Shown piece after piece: positions 1 through 6,844 of a stretch of DNA of 33,027 nt. Both the position numbers and the translations under genes were made by a program. Every line of letters starts with the position of its first letter. The stretch's first letter is position 1. The notes beneath the pieces were generated by a model, which was not told the DNA's origin, ran no database searches, and worked only from the letters and a program-made list of their open reading frames with translations. Origin of the DNA: Lachnospiraceae bacterium (GTDB lineage Bacteria; Bacillota; Clostridia; Lachnospirales; Lachnospiraceae); the NCBI GenBank assembly GCA_024699355.1, contig JAILPR010000204.1, forward strand, positions 1 through 33,027. The letters run 5' to 3'.

Positions 1-1
1 A

Positions 2-139
2 GCCAACCGCATCATGGAGTTTTTGCCGGACGGCACGCTCATCGATAAGATGACGACCTACGATGAGTATCTCGAATCCGATGAAATGGCCCGTAAGAGA
101 ACCATCTATACAAGTACCGCAACGGATGATGAAGATTGA
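2..139 (+). CDS. ABC-F type ATP-binding protein, C-terminal fragment
   Basis: Only the last 45 codons are in the window, in the frame starting at base 2 and ending with TGA. The peptide begins ANRIMEFLPDGTLIDKMTTY and continues into DEYLESDE, which resembles the stretch that follows the second nucleotide-binding domain of ABC-F proteins, typically a phrase like ANRIIEF..G..ID...TYDEYL. ABC-F proteins are soluble twin-ATPase proteins that act on ribosomes rather than in membrane transport. No Walker or signature motif lies inside the window, so the family call rests on the short tail alone. A clear terminator follows 33 bases after the stop, so this gene ends its own transcript. Confidence 0.65.
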   Translation, partial: ANRIMEFLPDGTLIDKMTTYDEYLESDEMARKRTIYTSTATDDED

Positions 140-171
140 TCTGTGGCGGCAAATACGAACGCAGAAATTCC

Positions 172-203
172 AAAGGCTCATAGCATTCTATGAGCCTTTC
201 TTA
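172..203 (+). terminator. Rho-independent terminator after the ABC-F gene
   Basis: A perfect 12-bp stem (AAAGGCTCATAG / CTATGAGCCTTT) with a 4-base loop is followed by TCTTACAT. The U tract is short but the stem is strong. It sits between the ABC-F stop and the ribosome binding site of the PHP gene. Confidence 0.8.
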
Positions 204-226
204 CATCTTCGCAGAAAGGAGATCTC

Positions 227-1069
227 ATGATCGATCTTCACACACATTCGAATAAATCCGACGGCTCCTTAACACCGACCGAATTGATCGGCAGAGCGCT
301 GGAGAAAAAAATCAGCGCCATCGCGCTGACCGACCACGATACGGTAGACGGTGTCCCTGAGGCGCTTGAAGCCGGCAAGGGACAGCCCATCGAAGTCATC
401 CCCGGCATCGAGCTGTCCACCGAATATCACGGCCGCGAAGTGCATGTCGTCGGTCTCTATATCGATTACCGGAACGAAGCGTTCCTTGCGCAATGCAATG
501 AATTCAAAGAATCCCGCACCACGCGCAATCACAGGATGTGTGACAAACTCCGTACCGAAGCCGGCATGGACATTACCTTCGAAAAACTCCAGGCCGCCTA
601 CCCGGAATCTGTCATCACACGTGCGCACTACGCCCGGTATATGCTGGCCAAAGGATATATCAAAAGCCTGCCGGAAGCCTTTGACCGCTACATCGGTGAA
701 GGTCGTCCCTACTTTATCCCGCGTGCCAAGATCACCCCGATGGAGGCGGTTGAGATCATCCTGTCCGTCGGCGGGATCCCCATCCTGGCCCATCCGATCC
801 TTTATCACATGTCGGATGAGATGCTCGAGACCCTGACCCGTGAAATGAAAGAGGTCGGCCTGATCGGGATCGAAGCGATCTACTCCACCTACAGTGCCGG
901 AGAGGAGCGCGAGATCCGCGCTCTTGCCAAAAAACTGGACCTGGCGATCAGTGGCGGCTCGGATTTTCACGGTGCTGCCAAGCCCAAGCTCGACCTCGGG
1001 ACAGGCTTTGGCAAACTCTACGTACCGGAGGAAGTCCTGGTCCACTTAAAAGAACGCGCCGGAAGGTAA
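227..1069 (+). CDS. PHP-domain phosphoesterase (RNase AM / TrpH-YciV family)
   Basis: A 280-residue protein, the normal length for the YciV/TrpH branch of the PHP superfamily. Metal-binding motifs are visible: HTH at residues 5-7, a D in SDG at 12, TDHD around 35-38, an E in PGIELS at 62, AHP near residue 190 and GGSDFHG near the C-terminus. Characterised relatives are metal-dependent 3',5'-nucleotide bisphosphate phosphatases or 5'-3' exoribonucleases that trim short RNA ends. The specific substrate here cannot be read from sequence. The start ATG follows AGAAAGGAGATCTC, a strong ribosome binding site. The HAD phosphatase gene follows 66 bases downstream on the same strand and may be co-transcribed. 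The stop codon lies inside the first unit of a 20-bp tandem repeat. Confidence 0.88.
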   Translation: MIDLHTHSNKSDGSLTPTELIGRALEKKISAIALTDHDTVDGVPEALEAGKGQPIEVIPGIELSTEYHGREVHVVGLYIDYRNEAFLAQCNEFKESRTTRNHRMCDKLRTEAGMDITFEKLQAAYPESVITRAHYARYMLAKGYIKSLPEAFDRYIGEGRPYFIPRAKITPMEAVEIILSVGGIPILAHPILYHMSDEMLETLTREMKEVGLIGIEAIYSTYSAGEEREIRALAKKLDLAISGGSDFHGAAKPKLDLGTGFGKLYVPEEVLVHLKERAGR

Positions 1070-1120
1070 GATCCCCATACCAAAGGTAAGATCCCCATAC
1101 AGAGCGTAAGATCATCATAC
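1061..1120 (+). repeat. Three tandem 20-bp units across the PHP stop codon
   Basis: Three consecutive 20-bp units at 1061-1080, 1081-1100 and 1101-1120 share the core GGTAAGATCCCCATAC; the third unit has diverged (CGTAAGATCATCATAC). The first contains the TAA stop of the PHP gene; the array ends just before the AGGAAG ribosome binding site of the HAD gene. Confidence 0.9.
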
Positions 1121-1135
1121 AGTTAGGAAGAATAT

Positions 1136-1942
1136 ATGAAGTTATTTTTTACAGATTTAGACGGAACCTTATTAAACCGTGACGGCATCGTCACGAAAGA
1201 AACCCTGGAAGCCATCCACGCCTTTACTGCAGCCGGCAACAAATTCATCATCAGCTCCGGCCGCTCCTTAAGCAGTATCGAAGGCGTCGTTGCCCGTGCC
1301 GGTCTGCCGCTGGAAAAGCTGACCGTTATCTCCTACAACGGCTCCTATGTCTACGATTATCCTTCCCGGAAGGCCCTGATCGAATACCGCATCCCGATGG
1401 CGGATGTGCAGCATTTCATTGACGAGTGCGATGCGCACGGCCAGTATTGCCATGCTTATACCGATACGACCTTTGTCGCAAGAAAAGAGACCAAAGAAAG
1501 CCTCTTCTATGCAGACAGTGTCCGGATCCCGGCGCAGTACAGCAAACAGATCACCGCAGCGCTTACAAAAGAGCCGTTTAAACTGCTTGCGATCAATCTG
1601 GAGGAAAAAGGCCCGCTTGAGCAGTTGCAGAAAGACCTGCAGGTCTGGATCAAAGACCGCTATGCGACCCTCTTCTCCTGCGACCAGCTCCTGGAGTTTA
1701 TCGATATCCGCTCCGGCAAAGGCAATGCGGTGCGGACCGTCTGCGAAATCTACGGTATCGATCCGCAGGATGCGTATGCCGCGGGCGATGCCGGCAATGA
1801 CCTCTCCATGCTGCAGGCCGTCGGACACAGTATCGCCATGGCAAATGCCACGGATGAGATCAAAGCCATCGCTTCCATGATCACAGCAAAAGATCACGAT
1901 CATGACGGCCTCTCGCCGATCCTGAGAGAATTATCCGCGTAG
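1136..1942 (+). CDS. Cof-type HAD-IIB family phosphatase
   Basis: A 268-residue haloacid dehalogenase-superfamily hydrolase of the Cof/YidA subfamily. Motif I is FFTDLDGTLL with the nucleophile Asp at residue 7 and the acid/base Asp at 9; motif II is the Ser/Thr in IISSGRS; motif IV is AAGDAGNDLSML, which binds magnesium. A C2-type cap domain lies between motifs II and III. Relatives dephosphorylate small sugar phosphates and related metabolites with broad specificity, so the physiological substrate is open. The start follows TTAGGAAG. A perfect 9-bp hairpin overlaps the stop codon. Confidence 0.9.
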   Translation: MKLFFTDLDGTLLNRDGIVTKETLEAIHAFTAAGNKFIISSGRSLSSIEGVVARAGLPLEKLTVISYNGSYVYDYPSRKALIEYRIPMADVQHFIDECDAHGQYCHAYTDTTFVARKETKESLFYADSVRIPAQYSKQITAALTKEPFKLLAINLEEKGPLEQLQKDLQVWIKDRYATLFSCDQLLEFIDIRSGKGNAVRTVCEIYGIDPQDAYAAGDAGNDLSMLQAVGHSIAMANATDEIKAIASMITAKDHDHDGLSPILRELSA

Positions 1943-1974
1943 AGATCACCCCCCGTCTTCTTGTGATCTCTGTT
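1941..1974 (+). terminator. Hairpin overlapping the HAD stop codon
   Basis: A perfect 9-bp stem (AGAGATCAC / GTGATCTCT) with a 13-base loop begins within the TAG stop. The bases after it (GTTTGCG) are only weakly U-rich, so it may act as a 3'-end stabiliser or a weak terminator, with the stronger bidirectional hairpin at 2037-2087 as backup. Confidence 0.5.
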
Positions 1975-2001
1975 TGCGCCGTACCGGTTCTACTAAAACA
2001 G

Positions 2002-2060
2002 GGAGCCCGAAGGACAATGTCATCTACATCAAAAAAGGAGCCCTTGGACAATGTCATCTA
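2002..2060. repeat. Pair of 24-25-bp direct repeats next to a bidirectional terminator
   Basis: GGAGCCCGAAGGACAATGTC... at 2002-2026 recurs as GGAGCCCTTGGACAATGTCA... at 2037-2060. They share GGAGCCC and GGACAATGTCATCTA. The second copy forms the left arm of the terminator stem; the first copy looks like a decayed or incomplete version of the same element. Confidence 0.8.
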
Positions 2061-2090
2061 AACTACGTGACTTTGCCCAAGGGCTCCCTT
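2031..2090 (-). terminator. Terminator of the lipoprotein gene (probably bidirectional)
   Basis: An 11-bp perfect stem (GGAGCCCTTGG at 2037-2047, CCAAGGGCTCC at 2077-2087) with a 29-base loop. Read on the minus strand it is followed by TTTTTTGATG, a good U tract. Read on the plus strand it is followed by CTTTCTATT. It therefore ends the minus-strand lipoprotein transcript and could also stop read-through from the HAD gene. Confidence 0.75.
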
Positions 2091-2164
2091 TCTATTCTGC
2101 CTGTTGCAGATCGTTCTCTTTTATTAGATTTCTATGAGATTCGTTAGATTCATCCGTCTTTGGA

Positions 2165-3292
2165 TCAGTCCATCTTTTCGAATACGAAATCGGTATCTAC
2201 ACCATCCAGACCCGGCATGGTCATGGTCAGTGTGCCATCATTTAACACACCGTCTGCTTCATCACCATCATCGCTGGTCAGTACCATCTCTGTACCGTCT
2301 TCACTGACAGCCCAGGTACCTGTAGTGGTGTAATCCTCTGCAGTGCCAAGGCTTCCTGCGATCTCATCAGCCAGCTGTACTTCCAGATCTGCCTTTAACG
2401 CTTCATAAGATTCATATCCGCTATTCTGTGCGATCAGCTCCAGTTCTTCTTCCGTTGCGCTCTCAATACCTGCAATGTTAAGAATGATCGCATCGATATT
2501 GTTGACAACATCTTCCTGGAATTCCATTGCCCAGCTCTCTACATCCGCAGTCATCACGAAGGTCTCATCATCGTTGATGTCCAGCGTATACTGCAGATAA
2601 TAAGACTCTTCTCTCCCAATGGAAAAGCCCATCATATACTCCAGCGCTCCCGGCGTGATCTCATAAGCGCCTGTATAGGTACCTTCCACGTTACCGGAGA
2701 TCAGGCTTGCACCAATGCTCTCTACGTTCTCTTTGATCACTGCCGCAAAGTCTTCCAGCCAGTCTTCTTCCAGATCACCGCTGAAGGTCATCGCATCCTT
2801 GTTGGAACGATCCAGGGTAAAGTCACCGCTGAAATCATCGGAAGTAAAGCTTACGGTGTGATCCTTTGCTTCATAAGTACCTTCGTACTCTTCATCTTCC
2901 TGTGCATCGATGTACTCTTTTAATACGGTCTTTAATTCGCTCTTCAGTTCCTCCTGATAAGCATCGAAATCTGCATAATCCGCTGCAGCGATCTCATTTG
3001 CTTCCAGAACCGCAGTTGCCGGAACTTCGATCTGATCCAGGACCAGATCCATCATCTCTTCCAGTGCTTCGGTCTTTTCTACGGTATAAGTAGCGTTCTT
3101 CTCTTCACCAAGCTCTAACGATGCATTTACGGTAAATGCAGCATCCTCGAATGCATAGCCTGTTTCGTCAGCCAGAAAACTATCGAACGAAAGCTCTTCG
3201 GTATAGTCGCCCGCTACGGAACCGCAACCTGACAGCATGGAAACTGCAAGTGTTGCAACAGTGAAAATTACAGCCAGTTTCTGTTTCTTCAT
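2165..3292 (-). CDS. Secreted lipoprotein of unknown function
   Basis: The likely start is the ATG at 3292 (375 residues), not 3367 in the ORF track, because AAGGAGGAG lies 7 bases upstream and the protein then opens with a textbook lipoprotein signal: MKKQKL, a hydrophobic run, and the lipobox LSGC with the lipidated Cys at residue 23. The mature part is very acidic (many Asp, Glu) with few basic residues and contains blocks such as FSGDFTLDRS and LTSDDGDEADG that look like beta-rich segments of a DUF-type lipoprotein; I do not recognise the family. It should be anchored on the outer face of the membrane. It lies downstream of the aldolase gene but has its own candidate promoter, and its ribosome binding site is covered by a 12-bp inverted repeat. 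Confidence 0.8.
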   Translation of the reverse strand: MKKQKLAVIFTVATLAVSMLSGCGSVAGDYTEELSFDSFLADETGYAFEDAAFTVNASLELGEEKNATYTVEKTEALEEMMDLVLDQIEVPATAVLEANEIAAADYADFDAYQEELKSELKTVLKEYIDAQEDEEYEGTYEAKDHTVSFTSDDFSGDFTLDRSNKDAMTFSGDLEEDWLEDFAAVIKENVESIGASLISGNVEGTYTGAYEITPGALEYMMGFSIGREESYYLQYTLDINDDETFVMTADVESWAMEFQEDVVNNIDAIILNIAGIESATEEELELIAQNSGYESYEALKADLEVQLADEIAGSLGTAEDYTTTGTWAVSEDGTEMVLTSDDGDEADGVLNDGTLTMTMPGLDGVDTDFVFEKMD

Positions 3293-3296
3293 AAAA

Positions 3297-3343
3297 AAAC
3301 TCCTCCTTATATGATGTCTGTTTTGACACACAAGGAGGAGTTT
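3297..3343 (-). promoter_or_regulatory. Inverted repeat sequestering the lipoprotein Shine-Dalgarno
   Basis: On the minus strand, AAACTCCTCCTT (3343-3332) is the exact complement of AAGGAGGAGTTT (3308-3297), which is the ribosome binding site directly before the ATG. The arms are 12 bp with a 23-base spacer that can itself form a small TGTC/GACA stem. Any transcript containing both arms would hide the ribosome binding site. Confidence 0.7.
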
Positions 3344-3367
3344 AAAATACTTAGAAAAAAATGTCAA
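3339..3367 (-). promoter_or_regulatory. Candidate sigma-A promoter of the lipoprotein gene
   Basis: Minus strand TTGACA (3367-3362), 17-base spacer, TAAACT (3344-3339). The -35 is a perfect consensus, the -10 matches four of six. The -10 overlaps the distal arm of the inverted repeat, so a transcript from this promoter would start inside or just after the anti-ribosome-binding arm and escape most of the sequestration. Confidence 0.55.
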
Positions 3368-3383
3368 GTTTTTTAAGTATTTT
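3344..3383 (-). terminator. AT-rich hairpin at the aldolase stop codon
   Basis: AAAATACTT and AAGTATTTT form a 9-bp stem extended by an A6/T6 block with one mismatch. It overlaps the TAA of the aldolase gene. On the minus strand it ends in TTTTA. It shares bases with the TTGACA of the lipoprotein promoter, so termination and initiation may compete here. Confidence 0.4.
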
Positions 3384-4230
3384 ACGCTTTACCATCACAG
3401 CCGCAAACTTTCATTCTGCCCATCACCAGCTGCTTTACGGCTTCCATACCGACTTTGCCGAGTGCCTTGGGATCAAAGGTCTCCGGCTTTTCTTTTAACA
3501 GTGCCTTGCCTGCATCCGTGTAAGCCACACGCAGCTCGGTTGCAAAATTGACTTTGCTGATGCCGCGGGAGACACAGTCTGCCACATCACTGTCGCTGAT
3601 GCCGGAAGCACCGTGCAGTACCAGGGGGATCGATACTTTTGCCGCGATCTCGGAGAGTCTCTGCTTATCGAGTACCGGAGTACCTACATAAAAGCCGTGT
3701 GCGGTACCGATCGCCACTGCCAGAAAATCAACGCCGGTCTTTTCCACGAATTCCACCGCTTCACCGACATCGGTATGCGTATCCATATCGTCGGTCACAT
3801 CATCTTCTTTTCCGCCGACGCGACCAAGCTCTGCCTCTACCGGAAGGTTCTTTCCATGACAATACTCTACGACCTTTTTGGAAACAGCGATGTTTTCTTC
3901 AAACGGAAGCTTTGAACCATCGATCATAATGGAGGTATACCCATTCTCCACGCACTCCACAGCCAGCTCATAGCTGCTGCCATGGTCTAAATGAAGTGCT
4001 ACCGGAACGCTTGCCTTCTGCGCCTCTGCCTTGACGATCGCCGCATAGGTTGCGGAATTGCCGTATTTAATGGTACTCGGTGTCGTCTGGATCATGACCG
4101 GTGCCTTCAATTCCTCTGCCGCCGCAATGATCGCCTTGACCATTTCCATGTTTTCCGCGTTAAATGCGCCAACCGCATATCCGCCTGCTCTTGCATCTGT
4201 TAACATCTTTTTCGAATCAACTAATGGCAT
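3382..4230 (-). CDS. Class II fructose/tagatose-bisphosphate aldolase (GatY/KbaY-like)
   Basis: Start moved to the ATG at 4230 (282 residues), preceded by GAGGAGGTTTACT; the ORF-track start lies upstream in the leader. The protein has the class II zinc aldolase signature: VALHLDHGSS with catalytic Asp and zinc His, IMIDGSKLPFEENI, VEAELGRVGGKEDD, a zinc His in AIGTAHGFY, and VLHGASG with KVNFATEL for phosphate binding. The reaction is reversible cleavage of fructose-1,6-bisphosphate (or tagatose-1,6-bisphosphate) to glycerone phosphate and glyceraldehyde 3-phosphate. Length and motifs resemble GatY/KbaY, but in Clostridia such enzymes often serve as the glycolytic aldolase, which is likely because no tagatose genes are nearby. 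The C-terminus ends in an unusual Cys-rich tail (KVCGCDGKA). Confidence 0.92.
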   Translation of the reverse strand: MPLVDSKKMLTDARAGGYAVGAFNAENMEMVKAIIAAAEELKAPVMIQTTPSTIKYGNSATYAAIVKAEAQKASVPVALHLDHGSSYELAVECVENGYTSIMIDGSKLPFEENIAVSKKVVEYCHGKNLPVEAELGRVGGKEDDVTDDMDTHTDVGEAVEFVEKTGVDFLAVAIGTAHGFYVGTPVLDKQRLSEIAAKVSIPLVLHGASGISDSDVADCVSRGISKVNFATELRVAYTDAGKALLKEKPETFDPKALGKVGMEAVKQLVMGRMKVCGCDGKA

Positions 4231-4283
4231 AGTAAACCTCCTCTTGTCTTCAAAGCGAACCGTTTCGCTCATCTTGTACCTTT

Positions 4284-4312
4284 ATTATACTGTATCTTTT
4301 CAAAAATGTAAC
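4284..4312 (-). promoter_or_regulatory. Promoter of the aldolase gene
   Basis: Minus strand TATAAT (4289-4284), a perfect -10, with GTTACA (4312-4307) 17 bases upstream. The distance to the ATG at 4230 gives a leader of about 45 bases. Confidence 0.7.
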
Positions 4313-4346
4313 CCCTCTTTGACATTTTTTTCACACAAAACGATCT

Positions 4347-4380
4347 AAAAAAACGTTGCGCACCGTTTGGTACGCAACGC
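4347..4380 (-). terminator. Terminator of the FapA/HD-GYP gene cluster
   Basis: On the minus strand CGTTGCGTACC / GGTGCGCAACG forms an 11-bp stem with one G-T wobble and a short loop, followed by TTTTTTTAG. It lies 13 bases after the stop of the HD-GYP gene. Confidence 0.9.
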
Positions 4381-4392
4381 TTAGAATTGATT

Positions 4393-5466
4393 TTAGATCA
4401 GTTCTGCCGTCAGACGCTCGAAATCTTCTCTGACCAGTCTGAAGCAATTGATCAGCTTTGGATTAAAGACGCCGCACTCGCCGTTTAAGATCATGCGATA
4501 GGCTTCATCCGACGTATAAGCGCCTTTGTAGACACGTTCGCTGACCAGCGCATCATAGACATCCGCAATGGATACGACCTGCGCCGACAACGGGATCTGA
4601 TCGCCGACCAGACCGTCCGGATAGCCTTTTCCGTCATAACGCTCATGATGACTGCGCGCGATCTCTAAGGAATAGCGCATATAGTCATTGCTGTCTTCTT
4701 CGCTTAAGACATGCTCGATGATCTCTGCGCCGTGCAACGTATGTGATTGCATCACCTGACGCTCTTCATCGGTCAGACGCGCCGGCTTTAAGAGGATCTT
4801 GTCCGGGATCGCGATCTTTCCGATATCATGCATTGCAGAAGCATAACTGATATTATCGATGTCCTCATCGGTCAGGCCAAACTCCGGATAACACATCGCC
4901 ACGGTTTTGATCAGCACCTTGGTAAGCTCCCGCACACGCAGGATGTGATTGCTCGATTCGAGATTACGGAACTCCACAACCGTACCCAGGGTGTCGATGA
5001 TGTGATAGTTCATCTCCTTGATCCTGCGGTTCTGCTCCTGGATCTTTTTGGTCTGCTGATCGACCAGATCTTCGAGCTGGTTCTTATGCGCCCACAGTTC
5101 GATCAGATTCCGGATCCTCTTGCGGATGACAAACGGATCATACGGCTTATCCACAACATCGCTTGCCCCCAGGGAAAATGCTTTTTCCTTGGTCTCCATC
5201 GCCGTATCTCCGGTGATCATGACAACCGGCATCTCTTCCATATAGTCATACCGGATCATATACTCCATCACCCCGAAGCCGTCGACCTTCGGCATGATGA
5301 TGTCCAGCAGCACTGCCGAGATCTCATCCCGGTGTTCCTCCAGCTGGTGGATCGCCTCTTCGCCATCGACTGCCTCAAGGACCTCATATTCATCCTGAAA
5401 CAGTCTGCACAGCAGCTTTCTGTTCGTATCCTGATCTTCTACAATTAATATCGTACCGTTTTTCAT
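4393..5466 (-). CDS. Response regulator with HD-GYP c-di-GMP phosphodiesterase domain
   Basis: Start set at the ATG at 5466 (357 residues); the ORF-track extension overlaps the upstream FapA gene and is not a protein. Residues 1-125 are a receiver domain: ILIVEDQD acidic pocket, phospho-acceptor Asp in LLDIIMP (residue 55), Thr in MITGDTA, Lys in DKPYD. A short helical linker (KNQLEDLVDQQTKKIQEQN) follows, then an HD-GYP domain with MHDIGK, the His in MQSHTLHG, HHERYDGKGYP and IADVYDALVSERVYK, so the metal ligands and GYP motif are all present. HD-GYP enzymes hydrolyse cyclic di-GMP. No partner histidine kinase is in the window. It is the last gene of the cluster, 32 bases after FapA. Confidence 0.93.
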   Translation of the reverse strand: MKNGTILIVEDQDTNRKLLCRLFQDEYEVLEAVDGEEAIHQLEEHRDEISAVLLDIIMPKVDGFGVMEYMIRYDYMEEMPVVMITGDTAMETKEKAFSLGASDVVDKPYDPFVIRKRIRNLIELWAHKNQLEDLVDQQTKKIQEQNRRIKEMNYHIIDTLGTVVEFRNLESSNHILRVRELTKVLIKTVAMCYPEFGLTDEDIDNISYASAMHDIGKIAIPDKILLKPARLTDEERQVMQSHTLHGAEIIEHVLSEEDSNDYMRYSLEIARSHHERYDGKGYPDGLVGDQIPLSAQVVSIADVYDALVSERVYKGAYTSDEAYRMILNGECGVFNPKLINCFRLVREDFERLTAELI

Positions 5467-5498
5467 AAGTTTACCTCGCTTGTCTGCATCTATTCCGC

Positions 5499-6842
5499 TT
5501 AATTCTGGTAGATGGCGATGATATTTTCGCTCCTTCTGAAGGTGACCATGGAGCGTTGTGTTGTCATCAGTGTCTTCGCAGAGTCGATCCGTACGCTGAC
5601 TCTGGGGAATACATCCTTCTTCACTTTGACATACGCATTTTTGGATTGTTCGAGCAGTTCTTCGAGCGCTTCGATCTGCTTGGAGCAGCTGAGACGATCG
5701 TTCACCTTCATGCACATGGCCGTCACGATCTTCTCATGATTGTCTCCCGGCACACGGAGGTTTCTCTGGAACACATCGATCTCAGCATTTAACTTATCCA
5801 TATCCCGCTTTAACAAGCTAAGTTTTCTGGTGTATGCATCATCGATCCCGACCTTGATCCTGGTCAGGATCTCCGATTCATTCCCAATGGAATTGGCTTC
5901 GATAAAACTTAGTGATTCCGTTGTCCCCCCCAGGATAACGCTTAGATGTCCGGAGACATCCACTCCCTTCAAACCAACGATGTTAGAATTGAGCAGGTAA
6001 TTACAGGTGACCTTCCCCTCTGCATGTACGTTGGCATTTTCTACAAACTTGGCAAAGAAATCGCCCACCGAAGTGATCGAACACTCGCCGTTTCCGACGA
6101 CACCGCCACGGATGATCACATCACCTTTGGCTGAGATCTCCGCAGATTCCACGATACCGCCGATGGTCACAGAGCCGCCGGAGATGATACGCATACCGGA
6201 GCGTACCGCGCCTCTGACTTCGACATCGCCGTCGAATTCAATATTTCCTACCTTATGATCCAAGTCGCCGGATACGGTAAAGAGATTCGATATCCGGATC
6301 TGTCCGTTGGCAAATTCGATCTTGCCGTCGGCGTCCGCATAATATTCCATCAGATCTTCCGAAATGTGGAATCCTTTTCCTCGAAGCGCAGGTTTTTCCT
6401 TGCCCTTCTTCGGCATCACGATACCGCCCTTGACGGTGTACCCCATTGCTCCGCCGGTCGACTTATGATACTTCGCAATCAGCTGATCCTTCATGACTCG
6501 TTCGAACAGGTCGATATTCAGATAATCGACACTGCCGTCTTCGAGCACCTTCGGAACCGTAGGAAGCTTGGTACGGAAAAACATTTCAAACGAACCGTCT
6601 TCTCCGTCGACTGCCGGCTTTCCTTTTGCGACCGTGACCATCTGATCGTAAATCCCGTGATCGATGATATCCTGCAACACATCATTCAAGATGCCATGCT
6701 TGACGCCTGCCGCAAACAATAGATCCTGCAGTTCCTCCATCGTATAGTTCGTCCCGTTGGGCTTTCGACGGAGGTACATCATAGCTTCCATATTGTCGTC
6801 GCTGATGCTTATAAGGTTGTTGTAAGCATCAGTAAATTGCAT
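5499..6842 (-). CDS. FapA family protein (DUF342)
   Basis: A 447-residue protein with the arrangement of FapA/DUF342 proteins: an N-terminal alpha/beta region ending near STGGAMGYTVKGGIVMP, then a right-handed beta-helix-like domain of short repeats (VTIGGIVES, VIIRGGVVGNG, FFAKFVENANVHAEG, VEVRGAVRSG), then a C-terminal coiled coil (about 330-400) and a basic tail. The characterised homologue in Vibrio vulnificus takes part in polar flagellar assembly and binds a phosphotransferase component; in Clostridia the role is unknown. The protein has no signal peptide, so it is cytoplasmic. Its ATG is 2 bases after the stop of the repeat protein, which implies translational coupling. The next gene downstream is a c-di-GMP phosphodiesterase, pointing to surface or motility control by inference. 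Confidence 0.85.
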   Translation of the reverse strand: MQFTDAYNNLISISDDNMEAMMYLRRKPNGTNYTMEELQDLLFAAGVKHGILNDVLQDIIDHGIYDQMVTVAKGKPAVDGEDGSFEMFFRTKLPTVPKVLEDGSVDYLNIDLFERVMKDQLIAKYHKSTGGAMGYTVKGGIVMPKKGKEKPALRGKGFHISEDLMEYYADADGKIEFANGQIRISNLFTVSGDLDHKVGNIEFDGDVEVRGAVRSGMRIISGGSVTIGGIVESAEISAKGDVIIRGGVVGNGECSITSVGDFFAKFVENANVHAEGKVTCNYLLNSNIVGLKGVDVSGHLSVILGGTTESLSFIEANSIGNESEILTRIKVGIDDAYTRKLSLLKRDMDKLNAEIDVFQRNLRVPGDNHEKIVTAMCMKVNDRLSCSKQIEALEELLEQSKNAYVKVKKDVFPRVSVRIDSAKTLMTTQRSMVTFRRSENIIAIYQN

Positions 6843-6844
6843 GT

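Noticed and set aside
269-1045. 258-residue minus-strand ORF opposite the PHP gene
   Set aside because: Shadow of a GC-biased real gene; no ribosome binding site and composition of an antisense frame.
1268-1903. 211-residue minus-strand ORF opposite the HAD gene
   Set aside because: Antisense shadow of a protein with clear HAD motifs.
4828-5448. 206-residue plus-strand ORF
   Set aside because: Lies opposite the HD-GYP gene, His/Asp-rich antisense translation with no recognisable domain.
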